This document shows, piece by piece, positions 21,613 to 28,600 of a DNA stretch of 64,000 nt. Origin of the DNA: a virus. The DNA is taken from positions 1 to 64,000 of the IMG/VR virus record IMGVR_UViG_3300046674_000314; one strand, 5' to 3'. Under the pieces are notes generated by a model. It saw nothing but the letters and a program-made list of their open reading frames with translations, was not told the DNA's origin and searched no databases. Each line of letters opens with the position of its first letter. The first letter of the stretch is position 1. Made by a program: the position numbers and the translations under genes.

Positions 21613-22308
21613 TTACTTCCCTTGTTGCCAGGGCGGAACTGCGCCATTGCCAGCCGGTGCGGCGGCTTGGGTTGCGGGCGCTGCCGCGGTTGCCGGATTG
21701 AATGCGGGAGCGGCTTGGGCTGCGGGGGCCGGTGCTGCGGCGGCTGCGGGCGCGGCTTGGGCTGCGGCTTGCATCGCAGGGGCTTGGGCGGCTGCGGCTG
21801 CATTCGGCTGGCTCACGGGCTGCGCTGCCGGGACGTGCGGCTGCGTAGCTGCGGCTGCGCCAGCGTCATACGGGTCATGACGCAGGATGTTGTTGCGTGC
21901 CGGACGAGCTTTGATTTCGGCGCCGGTGTTCGGATTGACCGATGCCGGGGTCTCGTCTTGGTAGTCGACTTCGATCATCATGACCTTGTTCGCCAACAGC
22001 GTCAAGTCGCCGCCTTGCAGCACGCCGACCGCATGGCCGATGGACGACAGCTGTTTCATGGCGATTTCAGCGGCTTGCGTCGAGCCGGTATGCCACAGAT
22101 TCAGGTTCTCGTAAACCTTGCGGCCTTTGAATTCACCTTCGGTGATGACGAATTCCAGCGCCAGATTGTGACCGGTGGCTGCATTGCCATTCGCTTTGAC
22201 CTGCATGTTGCGGATCGCTGCGGCATATGCGCCAGCCGGAACCGGTGCGCTACCGGCGACGAACGGGTCGATGTTGGTGACGTCGAAATTGAATTGGATC
22301 GGTTGCAT
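21613..22308 (-). CDS. DUF669 protein, probable ssDNA-binding partner
   Basis: 231 residues. The N-terminal 130 residues match DUF669: VPAGAYAAAIRNMQVKANGN, LALEFVITEGEFKGRKVYEN and LNLWHTGSTQAAEIAMKQLS. The C-terminal 100 residues are an Ala/Pro/Gln tail that ends PPWQQGK, like the flexible acidic or Pro-rich tail of SSB proteins. DUF669 genes lie next to Sak or Sak4 recombinases in many phages and probably act as their SSB; here the Sak4-like gene is 30 bp upstream. AAAGGACAAAC precedes the ATG. Confidence 0.85.
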   Translation of the reverse strand: MQPIQFNFDVTNIDPFVAGSAPVPAGAYAAAIRNMQVKANGNAATGHNLALEFVITEGEFKGRKVYENLNLWHTGSTQAAEIAMKQLSSIGHAVGVLQGGDLTLLANKVMMIEVDYQDETPASVNPNTGAEIKARPARNNILRHDPYDAGAAAATQPHVPAAQPVSQPNAAAAAQAPAMQAAAQAAPAAAAAPAPAAQAAPAFNPATAAAPATQAAAPAGNGAVPPWQQGK

Positions 22309-22338
22309 TTTGTTTGTCCTTTGATTAGGAGTTGGGGC

Positions 22339-23175
22339 TTACGATTGGTTCTGAATCTTGTCGATCAGGTATGACAAGTCTGGGCGCTCCCACGGTTCGA
22401 GCATTCCCGATCTGTCTTTAGCATCATACGATGCGTCGGGCTGGGTTTGCAAGAAACGATAGAGCTTATTTGTCGTTGCATCAGTCGCTACCCCGATGCG
22501 AAAAGTTTCGTCAAGCCAATAGGGCGACTGCGGCCCCAGTTGCTTTCCGGGAAAATCAGGGGCGCCGACAATCGCACCTGATACACCATCTTGCTTGCTG
22601 CCGAGCTTGGCCGTGATGCAAACATGCTTTCCCGCGAGATTGCGAAACTTGCGGAAATACTCCGCAATAATGTCCGCCACTTCGCCGTAGGCTTGCCGAC
22701 CATCGGCCTTTGCTGCCTTAGCTGCATTCAACATCACTTCGGCCGTCTCGCTCGACGAATCCCAAGCCACCGACTTGTAATATCCCTGATTGGCGGGCGC
22801 CGCAAGCCAATCATAGGCCGCTTTCAGCTGTAGACCATTGCGAACTACGATCACCGGGCTATTGGCTGCACCTTCAGCACGAGCACGCGCACCGGCGTCG
22901 TCCATTCCCATACCAAGGAAAATCTTAGTCAGATTCCCCACGCTGAGAGACAACAGGCCGCTCTCCGACGAGATAAAAACTATCGGCTGCGGCATCGTAG
23001 CGCACAGGACTGTCTTTCCAACCCCTGCCGGGCCGTACACTAGCGTCTTGACCCCGTTGCTGGTCGCTTGCTCTTTGACCGTTGACCAAACGATTGGCGT
23101 AGGCGTTGTGGAATTCGGGGCCGAAGTTGCTGGTGATTCCGGCGCCGCAACCCCCGGCGGTAATGGTGCGTTCAT
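22339..23175 (-). CDS. Sak4-like RecA-fold ATPase
   Basis: 278 residues. TLVYGPAGVGKTVLCATMPQ carries the Walker A (48-55); FISSESGLLSL (68-78) and SVAWDSSSE are the second and third strands of the AAA_24/Sak4 core. Sak4 proteins are single-RecA-domain annealing helpers that work with SSB in lytic and temperate phages. The first 30 residues are Pro/Thr-rich and disordered. AAGGAAAAGC precedes the ATG, yet its first 251 bp are also read in another frame by the upstream gene. DUF669 and exonuclease genes follow. Confidence 0.88.
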   Translation of the reverse strand: MNAPLPPGVAAPESPATSAPNSTTPTPIVWSTVKEQATSNGVKTLVYGPAGVGKTVLCATMPQPIVFISSESGLLSLSVGNLTKIFLGMGMDDAGARARAEGAANSPVIVVRNGLQLKAAYDWLAAPANQGYYKSVAWDSSSETAEVMLNAAKAAKADGRQAYGEVADIIAEYFRKFRNLAGKHVCITAKLGSKQDGVSGAIVGAPDFPGKQLGPQSPYWLDETFRIGVATDATTNKLYRFLQTQPDASYDAKDRSGMLEPWERPDLSYLIDKIQNQS

Positions 23176-23326
23176 GCTTTTCCTTGTTCTCGGTTAAACG
23201 TCGTTCGGCTTTGAGTGCTGCCAAGCGGGCTTCGTTACGCTCTCGCAATTCCATGTGGCTAGGGTGCTGGCCGATGCGGATCATATGTCGAACCGGGCCA
23301 CGAAGCCATTCAGAAAGAGACTTCAT
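22925..23326 (-). CDS. Basic protein overlapping the Sak4-like gene
   Basis: 133 residues starting MKSLSEWLRGPVRHMIRIGQ; the ATG overlaps the stop of the upstream gene (ATGA). Only the first 50 residues lie in otherwise unused DNA; the remaining 83 (RGRGWKDSPVRYDAAADSFY-like in style) overlap the ATPase gene out of frame. Either it is a true nested gene, or the functional peptide ends early through a sequence error. The N-terminus is Arg-rich with a short helix (ELRERNEARLAALKAERRL). Confidence 0.5.
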   Translation of the reverse strand: MKSLSEWLRGPVRHMIRIGQHPSHMELRERNEARLAALKAERRLTENKEKHERTITAGGCGAGITSNFGPEFHNAYANRLVNGQRASDQQRGQDASVRPGRGWKDSPVRYDAAADSFYLVGERPVVSQRGESD

Positions 23327-23631
23327 TTTACCTCACCTTTCAAGTGCTTGACCAAATTACGCAGACCGAAACGGTATAAATCTTGTGCTGCATCGTACCA
23401 TTTCCCTTCTTCGGGGTAATACTTGATCGTGCCGATGGTGAACAGAACTAGCCCACCTTCGTCAATATCCTTGGTCCGCATGTAGCGAATCTCATTCCGC
23501 GTGAGCAACTCGACGGCATTAGCCACATTCTTAGCGCGCCGCTCCGCTTTCTTCTGCTGATACTCTTCCCATTCCTTGTCGGTCTGGGGTTCCATGCCTT
23601 GCCGATGCAAGACGTCCAATAAGCGGGCCAT
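23323..23631 (-). CDS. Unknown early protein
   Basis: 102 residues. A charged helical N-terminus (WEEYQQKKAERRAKNVANAV) is followed by beta-like IRYMRTKDIDEGGLVLFTIG and a C-terminal helix (LYRFGLRNLVKHLKGEVK). Stop overlaps the next start by ATGA. No family recognised. Confidence 0.7.
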   Translation of the reverse strand: MARLLDVLHRQGMEPQTDKEWEEYQQKKAERRAKNVANAVELLTRNEIRYMRTKDIDEGGLVLFTIGTIKYYPEEGKWYDAAQDLYRFGLRNLVKHLKGEVK

Positions 23632-23633
23632 GA

Positions 23634-24131
23634 TTAGTCACCTGTCCTGATAGTTGCTTTCGGTTGCGCCGACTTCGGCAACTCGAGTTTGACGCCGGGC
23701 GAACCGGGCGTGCGCGTGAGCGCATCATTTAACAGCGCTTTCACGTCATCGCGCAAGTCGCGGTAGCCGCTCTCGCTGAAATCCGGCTTATATTTTATGG
23801 CCGCATCAATCGTTGGTGCAACGCCATCTTCGTCCACCTGCATCTCTGCAAGGGCTTTCTTCACAGCATCCAGCGCTGCAACGTCGACCTTGGTGTTGAT
23901 CCGGCGTTCGATCTTCAGCACCCAGCCGCCCGGCATGCCGAAATGATCGGTACCCGGTTCCGCAAGCTTGGGGTCATCGGGCCTGTAGAGCTTTCCAAAG
24001 ACCTGCAAGCGCAATTCGTTCTCGCGCGCTGCTGCTCCCTTGGCTGCTTCAGCCGCGTTGTACCATTCACCAATCAGCTTGGAGAATTCCATATCGACGT
24101 CGATCTGTTGGACGGGAATTTTGGTTGCCAT
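23634..24131 (-). CDS. Conserved phage protein next to Sak4 genes
   Basis: 165 residues. EFSKLIGEWYNAAEAAKGAA, LRLQVFGKLYRPDDPKLAEP and GWVLKIERRINTKVDVAALD read like a family of phage proteins (DUF7173-like in my memory) that lie beside Sak4/Cas4-type recombination genes. The C-terminus is Pro/Lys-rich. A structural role in the recombination complex is only inferred from position. It follows the next upstream gene by 3 bp. Confidence 0.7.
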   Translation of the reverse strand: MATKIPVQQIDVDMEFSKLIGEWYNAAEAAKGAAARENELRLQVFGKLYRPDDPKLAEPGTDHFGMPGGWVLKIERRINTKVDVAALDAVKKALAEMQVDEDGVAPTIDAAIKYKPDFSESGYRDLRDDVKALLNDALTRTPGSPGVKLELPKSAQPKATIRTGD

Positions 24132-24134
24132 GAT

Positions 24135-24458
24135 TTACCAAGCCTTCGGGATATGTTGGGGGTTTTGCGTCTGGTCAATCGCGCGATTGTATGCGCCGAA
24201 TGCTGAGTTGAGCTTTTCGGTGACGCGGAAAAAGTACATTTCCCAATGCGCGTCGTACCACATGGTTTCGACGGTCAGAACTGGCGACTGGTACAATGAG
24301 CGGATTTGCGCGTCGATTGCATCGCCCAGTTCTTTTTTCCAGCGGTAGTCGATGAAGTGCGCCGGATCGTGGCGGTTACGAATGCGGATTCGTTGGTAGG
24401 GAAACTTGCTGTTCGGCTTTGCAATCTCTGCCGAATAATACTTAACCAATGTGGTCAT
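24135..24458 (-). CDS. Unknown early protein, first of recombination operon
   Basis: 107 residues: MTTLVKYYSAEIAKPNSKFP, basic patch YQRIRIRNRHDPAHFIDYRW, then aromatic-rich TVETMWYDAHWEMYFFRVTE. AAAGGATGATTTCAA leads into the ATG, the same leader found at 28353. It is the first gene after the promoter at 24514-24541 and so probably is the most strongly expressed of the operon. Function unknown. Confidence 0.7.
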   Translation of the reverse strand: MTTLVKYYSAEIAKPNSKFPYQRIRIRNRHDPAHFIDYRWKKELGDAIDAQIRSLYQSPVLTVETMWYDAHWEMYFFRVTEKLNSAFGAYNRAIDQTQNPQHIPKAW

Positions 24459-24513
24459 TTGAAATCATCCTTTTAGTCGAGGAGTGGGGCGCGATGCCCC
24501 AACCCATGAATCT

Positions 24514-24541
24514 ATTATAGCAGACTTGCGATTAATTGCCC
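24514..24541 (-). promoter_or_regulatory. CGTGC-type promoter, variant (site 2)
   Basis: Minus strand TATAAT (24514-24519) is followed by AGATTCATGG, as in sites 4 and 5, but the upstream box is GGGC (24538-24541) in place of GTGC at the same 18-bp distance. It lies in the 3' end of the next upstream gene. Confidence 0.55.
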
Positions 24542-25047
24542 GCAATTCGTGTCGACTCGGGCTGCGAATCCGAACGACTGATACGATCGCTCGGTTTCTT
24601 GCTGCACGTCAGCCCGGCGTCAATCATGGCGTCGTAGACTTCACCGGAAATCTGACAACGCATGTTGTTGGCGGCTTGACGAAGCTTGGTCGCCTCGCTT
24701 GCATCGGGCGTGATGGTCGATTGGCGCGCGGTTTCCGCTGCCGCGACTTCAAGCACGCACGACTTCTGATCTTTAGACGACCCGAATGCAGCGGAGAAAC
24801 CCGCAACCGCCATGCCACCTTGGGTGGTCTGCCCGCAATTGAATTGCGAGAAAGACGAAGCATAGGCACCGAGAATCGGAGCGCTCACGTTGTGCACGGT
24901 CGCTTCCGTATGCTCGGGCGATTGGCTGAACTGAATCGTGCCTTGCGCCACCGATTGACTCTGGCTCGTCTGATTGGCGGTCGATGTTGCTTGTGCGAAT
25001 GCGCCGGTCGAAATGAGCAGTGCACCCAAAATAAGAACGCGTTTCAT
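24532..25047 (-). CDS. Secreted Ser/Gln-rich protein
   Basis: 171 residues from MKRVLILGALLISTGAFAQA, a signal peptide with cleavage near AFA/QA. The mature part is rich in Ser, Thr and Gln (TSTANQTSQSQSVAQG) with four Cys (FNCGQTT, KSCVLEV, MRCQISG, LTCSKKP), probably two disulfides. First of three exported proteins between 24.5 and 26.3 kb. Phages use such proteins to alter the envelope or exclude others; that is inference. The bacterial homologue is not known to me. Confidence 0.75.
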   Translation of the reverse strand: MKRVLILGALLISTGAFAQATSTANQTSQSQSVAQGTIQFSQSPEHTEATVHNVSAPILGAYASSFSQFNCGQTTQGGMAVAGFSAAFGSSKDQKSCVLEVAAAETARQSTITPDASEATKLRQAANNMRCQISGEVYDAMIDAGLTCSKKPSDRISRSDSQPESTRIAGN

Positions 25048-25072
25048 TTTTATCTCTCTGGTCTGGTTGGCT

Positions 25073-25096
25073 GGGGCGACTCCGAAGACTCGCCCC
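25073..25096 (-). terminator. Hairpin between two secreted-protein genes
   Basis: GGGGCGA (25073-25079) and TCGCCCC (25090-25096) with a UUCG-type inner loop. No T run follows, so it may be an mRNA stability or attenuation hairpin and not a full terminator. Confidence 0.4.
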
Positions 25097-25102
25097 GATG
25101 GT

Positions 25103-25531
25103 TTAATGCGCGTAGCTGTAGGCGCCGCCGATGTAGCTGTACGCCGTGGCCGAGTAATCGACGCCAGCGCCACCCTTTGCGGAACCATATGCGTCACCGC
25201 GGGTATAGCCATTCGACGTGCTGTTGGTCTGGCTGCTGCCGAAGCCCGTAGCTGCCGAGTAGCCGCCAGCACCAGCGATGCCACCGAAGCCGACCGGAAG
25301 GAATCCACCCGCCACGATCATGCTGGAACCCGACTGAGCGTAGCCCGAACCGACGCTGTTGCTTGCTTGATTGCTGTACCCATTACCGTTCGTGCCGCTG
25401 GTTGCTTGCGAGCCACCCGAGACCGAAACCGACGCAGCGAAACCGCCACCGATCCCGAACGAGTCAGCCGCTTGTGCGACATTGAAAGCGAATGCTGCGA
25501 AGGTACCGACGACGAGAATTGCCTTTTTCAT
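25103..25531 (-). CDS. Secreted Gly/Ser/Asn-rich protein
   Basis: 142 residues. Signal peptide MKKAILVVGTFAAFAFNVAQ with a cut at QA/AD. The mature chain is extremely rich in Gly, Ser, Ala, Asn and Tyr in short repeats such as GGSQATSGTNGNGYSNQASN, with no Cys. Composition recalls curli-type or glycine-rich surface proteins, which suggests that it may assemble outside the cell, but no curlin motif is proven. It is 55 bp upstream of another secreted protein gene and probably co-expressed. Confidence 0.75.
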   Translation of the reverse strand: MKKAILVVGTFAAFAFNVAQAADSFGIGGGFAASVSVSGGSQATSGTNGNGYSNQASNSVGSGYAQSGSSMIVAGGFLPVGFGGIAGAGGYSAATGFGSSQTNSTSNGYTRGDAYGSAKGGAGVDYSATAYSYIGGAYSYAH

Positions 25532-25588
25532 TTGTACTACTCCTAAGGTTTGAATCCCGCTGGTCCGCGCGGGGCCGGTTTGGAAAAA

Positions 25589-25948
25589 TCAGTTACCTGC
25601 GAGGTCGTTGGCGCGTTCGGTCAAGTCCCGCGCAAAGCCCGCGGTGCTATGCAGAACCAGTTGCATTACTAGCTTTGCGAGCACTTGAATATCACCCCGC
25701 AGTTGCTCGACGTATTCAGCCGAATACGAAGTAACAACACTCGTCGGAATGCTCAGGTCGAGTGCTCGCATGCGTTCGGAAACATGCGCTGCGCTGATCT
25801 TCGGAATACCGAGGTCGGCGCCCGCTGCTGCCGCAAGCGAAGGGTACGTCTCGTTCGGCATGAATTTGTGACGCGTCAGCCAATCGCAGAGTTTGTAGCC
25901 TTCGACGATTTGAAGCTTATTCGGGGTCTTGCGCGGTGCTGTGCTCAT
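25589..25948 (-). CDS. Unknown protein, possible regulator
   Basis: 119 residues from MSTAPRKTPNKLQIVEGYKL; the ATG at 25948 has AAGGG at proper distance, unlike the ATG at 25954. GYKLCDWLTRHKFMPNETYP then AAAAGADLGIPKISAAHVSE could be a helix-turn-helix. The rest is helical. No family recognised. Confidence 0.65.
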   Translation of the reverse strand: MSTAPRKTPNKLQIVEGYKLCDWLTRHKFMPNETYPSLAAAAGADLGIPKISAAHVSERMRALDLSIPTSVVTSYSAEYVEQLRGDIQVLAKLVMQLVLHSTAGFARDLTERANDLAGN

Positions 25949-25963
25949 GTTCATCCCTTGTGG

Positions 25964-26287
25964 TCAGTTAGTCGGAATATCGTTGTTGACTGCTTGCATG
26001 CAACCTTGGAAACTCCAAGCTTTCGCCATCGTTGGTGTCACGGCCGGATGGTCCCAAAGATAGACGACCATGCGCTGCGTCCAGTCGATCATTGCCTTGT
26101 CGCCGTCAGCATCCTTTTCCAGCTGTACGCGGGCACGTTCAGCACTCCAACCTGCATTGCGGGCGCTAGCGATGCGTGCCGATGCGTCGCCCATTTCCTT
26201 ACACATCAAGTAATCCGGGCTGGGCGCATGCGTCTGGGCTTGGGCGCCAGCGCTCGCAAGAATCAAGACCACCAGAAGCTTTTTCAT
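25964..26287 (-). CDS. Small secreted protein with two cysteines
   Basis: 107 residues from MKKLLVVLILASAGAQAQTH, a signal peptide. Mature part: LMCKEMGDASARIASARNAG, AMIDWTQRMVVYLWDHPAV and a terminal FQGCMQAVNND, so one disulfide is possible. It looks like the small exported proteins that several phages carry without known function. Transcribed from a CGTGC-type promoter at 26319-26347. Confidence 0.7.
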   Translation of the reverse strand: MKKLLVVLILASAGAQAQTHAPSPDYLMCKEMGDASARIASARNAGWSAERARVQLEKDADGDKAMIDWTQRMVVYLWDHPAVTPTMAKAWSFQGCMQAVNNDIPTN

Positions 26288-26318
26288 TTCGTTTTCGTCC
26301 TCGTTAATCGTTAGGTCT

Positions 26319-26347
26319 ATTATGCTGGTGCAGCGTTTAAACCGCAC
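26319..26347 (-). promoter_or_regulatory. CGTGC-type promoter (site 3)
   Basis: Minus strand GTGC (26344-26347), 19 bp, CATAAT (26319-26324) followed by AGACC. The GTGC starts GGTGC...GCACC, a dyad in the spacer. Confidence 0.55.
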
Positions 26348-26367
26348 CAAGAATCTTGTCGTCTCTA

Positions 26368-26613
26368 CTACGCTTTGCGGGACCGGTGCATCGCCTTTTC
26401 AATCGCCCAATATGCTTCGTCACAGGCGTTGGCGATACCCTGCGTGCGAGGGGATTCGATCACGAGGGCAGTACTTTCCATGCTCAAAAACTTGCGCGGT
26501 TCCCAGTTTTGATTGTAGATCAGCATGTAGATACCGCGCGAGTCTGGCGTCGAGCGGTAGTTATCGTTGTAGCCGAGCACTTTATCCACATGTGCATTGT
26601 ACATTCCGCTCAT
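26368..26613 (-). CDS. Unknown small early protein
   Basis: 81 residues: MSGMYNAHVDKVLGYNDNYR then RGIYMLIYNQNWEPRKFLSM; mixed alpha/beta appearance with a C-terminal helix of basic residues (WAIEKAMHRSRKA). ATG overlaps the previous stop by ATGA and GAGG precedes it. No family recognised. Confidence 0.65.
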   Translation of the reverse strand: MSGMYNAHVDKVLGYNDNYRSTPDSRGIYMLIYNQNWEPRKFLSMESTALVIESPRTQGIANACDEAYWAIEKAMHRSRKA

Positions 26614-27305
26614 TTGATTTTCCTCGCTTCTTCGGTGACTTGGTTGCTCAGATTGATCTTGTTGCCAAAATCTTGACCCTTATTGAAAGCGTCATGGTCT
26701 ACGCTGCTGGCGCGGGCTTTGCGGTAGCGCAAGCCTTCCGGAAGCATCAATTCGTTAGCTGCTGCCTCGGTATCATAAAAGGATGCCAGAACCAGAGCGG
26801 TGCCGGGCGTCGCTGCCTCGCTTGCTGCCGCTTGGCTGGCTTTGATTTCCTTAACCCGAGCATGCAAGGCGTACATTGCGCCGACTGCAAAGCTACGGGT
26901 TCCCGGTGCCGTATTCTGGCCGTACATTTTGCGGCCTTCCTTCAGGATTGACTTAACGATCCAGTCAGCCATCACAGCCGCGGTCATCGCGTTGGATTCG
27001 CGTCCGATGAAATGGAATTTGTTTTGGCTAGTGCTGACCTTGCTGGACCAGACCTTGCAAAAGAACAGGTCGCCGATGATATTGTTGATCTGTCGCGCCC
27101 ACTGCCACGAGAACGATTGGTTCTCGAAGTCAATGCGCTTTTCTTGTTTGCTTTCGCCGTGTGCCTCGACTGCTGCCATGTCGAGGTTATGCTTTGCCAT
27201 CAAGTTATAGGCCATGCGCAAAGCGTTATCGCGCTCGCCTTCGCTTGCTGCGAGGTCGTTAGCGAGATTCAACATTTTTTGAATACGGCCGAAAATCTTT
27301 TCCAT
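26610..27305 (-). CDS. DUF2786 domain protein
   Basis: 231 residues. RIQKMLNLANDLAASEGERD NALR... gives the DUF2786 N-terminal helix pattern: K(I/M)xKLLxLAxxxxxxxExxxA, then LMAKHNLDMAAV. The remainder has the usual SWQWARQINNIIGDLFFCKV and a C-terminal region with DHDAFNKGQDFGNKINL. DUF2786 proteins are common in phages and prophages; a nucleic-acid role is suspected but unproved. It is the first gene from the promoter at 27388-27415. Confidence 0.82.
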   Translation of the reverse strand: MEKIFGRIQKMLNLANDLAASEGERDNALRMAYNLMAKHNLDMAAVEAHGESKQEKRIDFENQSFSWQWARQINNIIGDLFFCKVWSSKVSTSQNKFHFIGRESNAMTAAVMADWIVKSILKEGRKMYGQNTAPGTRSFAVGAMYALHARVKEIKASQAAASEAATPGTALVLASFYDTEAAANELMLPEGLRYRKARASSVDHDAFNKGQDFGNKINLSNQVTEEARKIK

Positions 27306-27387
27306 GATGTTTATCCTATTAGTCGGTTAATTGACCCCGAGATTTAGCCGCTTCGGGGCTGGGCGCGTTCTCTGCATCCATGAATCT

Positions 27388-27415
27388 ATTATAGCTGACT
27401 CAGTCTGGAACGCAC
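27388..27415 (-). promoter_or_regulatory. CGTGC-type promoter (site 4)
   Basis: Minus strand GTGC (27412-27415), 18 bp, TATAAT (27388-27393), then AGATTCATGG. A GC-rich segment that may fold follows in the leader, then AATAGGATAAAC before the start of the DUF2786 gene. Confidence 0.7.
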
Positions 27416-27421
27416 GAAGAT

Positions 27422-27523
27422 TTAGTGCCCCTTGCTATCAAAAAGATAGTTCCAAAAAGCCTTCACCGCAGCGAAGACTACCCACATCAACAGGAATTTC
27501 AGCCCGTAGGCGATGGCGCTCAT
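27422..27523 (-). CDS. 33-residue membrane peptide
   Basis: MSAIAYGLKFLLMWVVFAAV followed by KAFWNYLFDSKGH. One hydrophobic helix with aromatic residues. ATG overlaps the stop of the preceding peptide (ATGA). Small membrane peptides in early regions often change the host envelope; nothing more can be said. Confidence 0.55.
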   Translation of the reverse strand: MSAIAYGLKFLLMWVVFAAVKAFWNYLFDSKGH

Positions 27524-27576
27524 GCCAGCAGGTAGGCCAGATAAACGGCCGCAATGAATGTCAGGGATTCGTACAT
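27520..27576 (-). CDS. 18-residue membrane peptide
   Basis: MYESLTFIAAVYLAYLLA, ending by ATGA overlap with the next peptide; GGAGCGAAACAAA before the ATG is a usable ribosome site. Very small, so support rests on overlap and ribosome site only. Confidence 0.4.
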   Translation of the reverse strand: MYESLTFIAAVYLAYLLA

Positions 27577-27710
27577 TTTGTTTCGCTCCAAAGCAAGTTA
27601 AGGAATGCAGCAGCTACGCGGGCTTTCATCCGACTGCGGTATGTGGCTACAACCCGCATTTGCCCGCAATGCTGCGTGACAACATCGCAATCGACGGCAA
27701 CAAATTTCAT
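27561..27710 (-). CDS. Small basic protein with Cys
   Basis: 49 residues: MKFVAVDCDVVTQHCGQMRV then VATYRSRMKARVAAAFLNLL. ATG overlaps the previous stop (ATGA) and its last codons overlap the 18-residue peptide. No family recognised. Basic and small, possibly nucleic-acid-binding. Confidence 0.5.
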   Translation of the reverse strand: MKFVAVDCDVVTQHCGQMRVVATYRSRMKARVAAAFLNLLWSETKCTNP

Positions 27711-27973
27711 GACTTGAAGTATCCGCTGAATTCATCACCAAGAGTGCAGACGAAAACATATCCGCGCTCCGTTTCGCCAGCCACCCACAATGCATCCTTC
27801 GGAATCGACGTCAGATACTGGCGGACGAAAAGCATTGCTGCCGCTGCATGGTTATCGCGCTCACCGGGTTCGTGATCGTAAGGTACTTCGATGAAGTGAT
27901 CGTTGGCAACAGCCCGGATCACAGCACCCCGGCGGTTGGTAGGTCCAAGGTACTTCGTTTCGATTGCGAGCAT
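27707..27973 (-). CDS. Unknown early protein
   Basis: 88 residues: MLAIETKYLGPTNRRGAVIR and AVANDHFIEVPYDHEPGERD, a pattern of short strands at the start, then a helix (NHAAAAMLFVRQYLTS) and a final hairpin (ALWVAGETERGYVFVCTLGD). This looks like a compact alpha/beta fold shared by several phage proteins of unknown role. Its stop overlaps the next start. Confidence 0.7.
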   Translation of the reverse strand: MLAIETKYLGPTNRRGAVIRAVANDHFIEVPYDHEPGERDNHAAAAMLFVRQYLTSIPKDALWVAGETERGYVFVCTLGDEFSGYFKS

Positions 27974-27975
27974 GA

Positions 27976-28179
27976 TTAAATCTCCGCGATATGAAGGTTA
28001 CGAATTTCGCCCGAGTCAACAGCATCACCCCAAGCCCGGTAGATTTCGATGGCGTCCGCGGTCGTCGGGAAACCCGAGTGCGCCCAGCATTCAGCCATCG
28101 GCAACCAGCGCTCGTAGGTTACCATGTGGGTATAGCCCGCGCACTTCATCCGGAAAAGCTTTTCGTCGGTCAGCAACAT
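27976..28179 (-). CDS. Unknown early protein
   Basis: 67 residues: MLLTDEKLFRMKCAGYTHMV then PMAECWAHSGFPTTADAIEI. AAAGGATGAAATC precedes the ATG. Aromatic and Cys residues suggest a small globular protein. No family recognised. Confidence 0.65.
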   Translation of the reverse strand: MLLTDEKLFRMKCAGYTHMVTYERWLPMAECWAHSGFPTTADAIEIYRAWGDAVDSGEIRNLHIAEI

Positions 28180-28191
28180 GATTTCATCCTT

Positions 28192-28353
28192 TTAGTCGTT
28201 AGCTTGCGCGTGGCGCATGGCAACATCGCGCGCCTTCAGGATCACCTTCAGCGACCCAGTGATGTTCCACTTGTCGCCATCCTTGGCTTCAACGATCTTT
28301 GCTTCTTCGTCGGTGCGATATTGAATTCCATTCAGTTCAAATTCGAGGAACAT
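28192..28353 (-). CDS. Small protein, first gene after CGTGC-type promoter
   Basis: 53 residues: MFLEFELNGIQYRTDEEAKI then VEAKDGDKWNITGSLKVILK. A beta-rich start and helical end. AAAGGATGAAATCAA precedes the ATG, nearly identical to the leader at 24458. It is the most promoter-proximal gene of the set down to 27422. Function unknown. Confidence 0.65.
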   Translation of the reverse strand: MFLEFELNGIQYRTDEEAKIVEAKDGDKWNITGSLKVILKARDVAMRHAQAND

Positions 28354-28405
28354 TTGATTTCATCCTTTAGGTCAGGGGCTAGCGCGTTTCGCTAACCATG
28401 AATCT

Positions 28406-28433
28406 ATTATAGAGAATTCTTGGTATATCGCAC
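28406..28433 (-). promoter_or_regulatory. CGTGC-type promoter (site 5)
   Basis: Minus strand GTGC (28430-28433), 18 bp, TATAAT (28406-28411), then AGATTCATGG and a hairpin GTTAGCG...CGCTAGC in the leader. GAGAATTCT occurs at 28412-28420 (spacer) and 28437-28445, candidate operator copies 25 bp apart. The remaining divergent gap to 28600 holds no gene. Confidence 0.7.
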
Positions 28434-28600
28434 ATTGAGAATTCTAATCAATCGGCTTAGTCCATCGCATCATTCAATTGGAAGACTAATCGGTTCGCTT
28501 CTATATTGAATTCATGCAAGGCAAATACGAATCTAATAGAAAATATTAATAAGATACGAGGAAATACCGAAACATCTACTCAATTCAGGGGCACACCATC

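Noticed and set aside
22339-23175. Sak4-like ATPase as RecA or terminase
   Set aside because: Has one RecA-type domain with AAA_24 features, no RecA L2 loop and no terminase nuclease motifs; context with DUF669 fits Sak4.
24532-25308. Longer start for the secreted protein at 25308
   Set aside because: Extension is Arg/Ala-rich and overlaps the next gene; the ATG at 25047 begins a perfect signal peptide.
27422-27576. Small membrane peptides as holin pair
   Set aside because: ATGA overlap and single helices would fit a holin/antiholin, but they are early leftward genes with no endolysin near.
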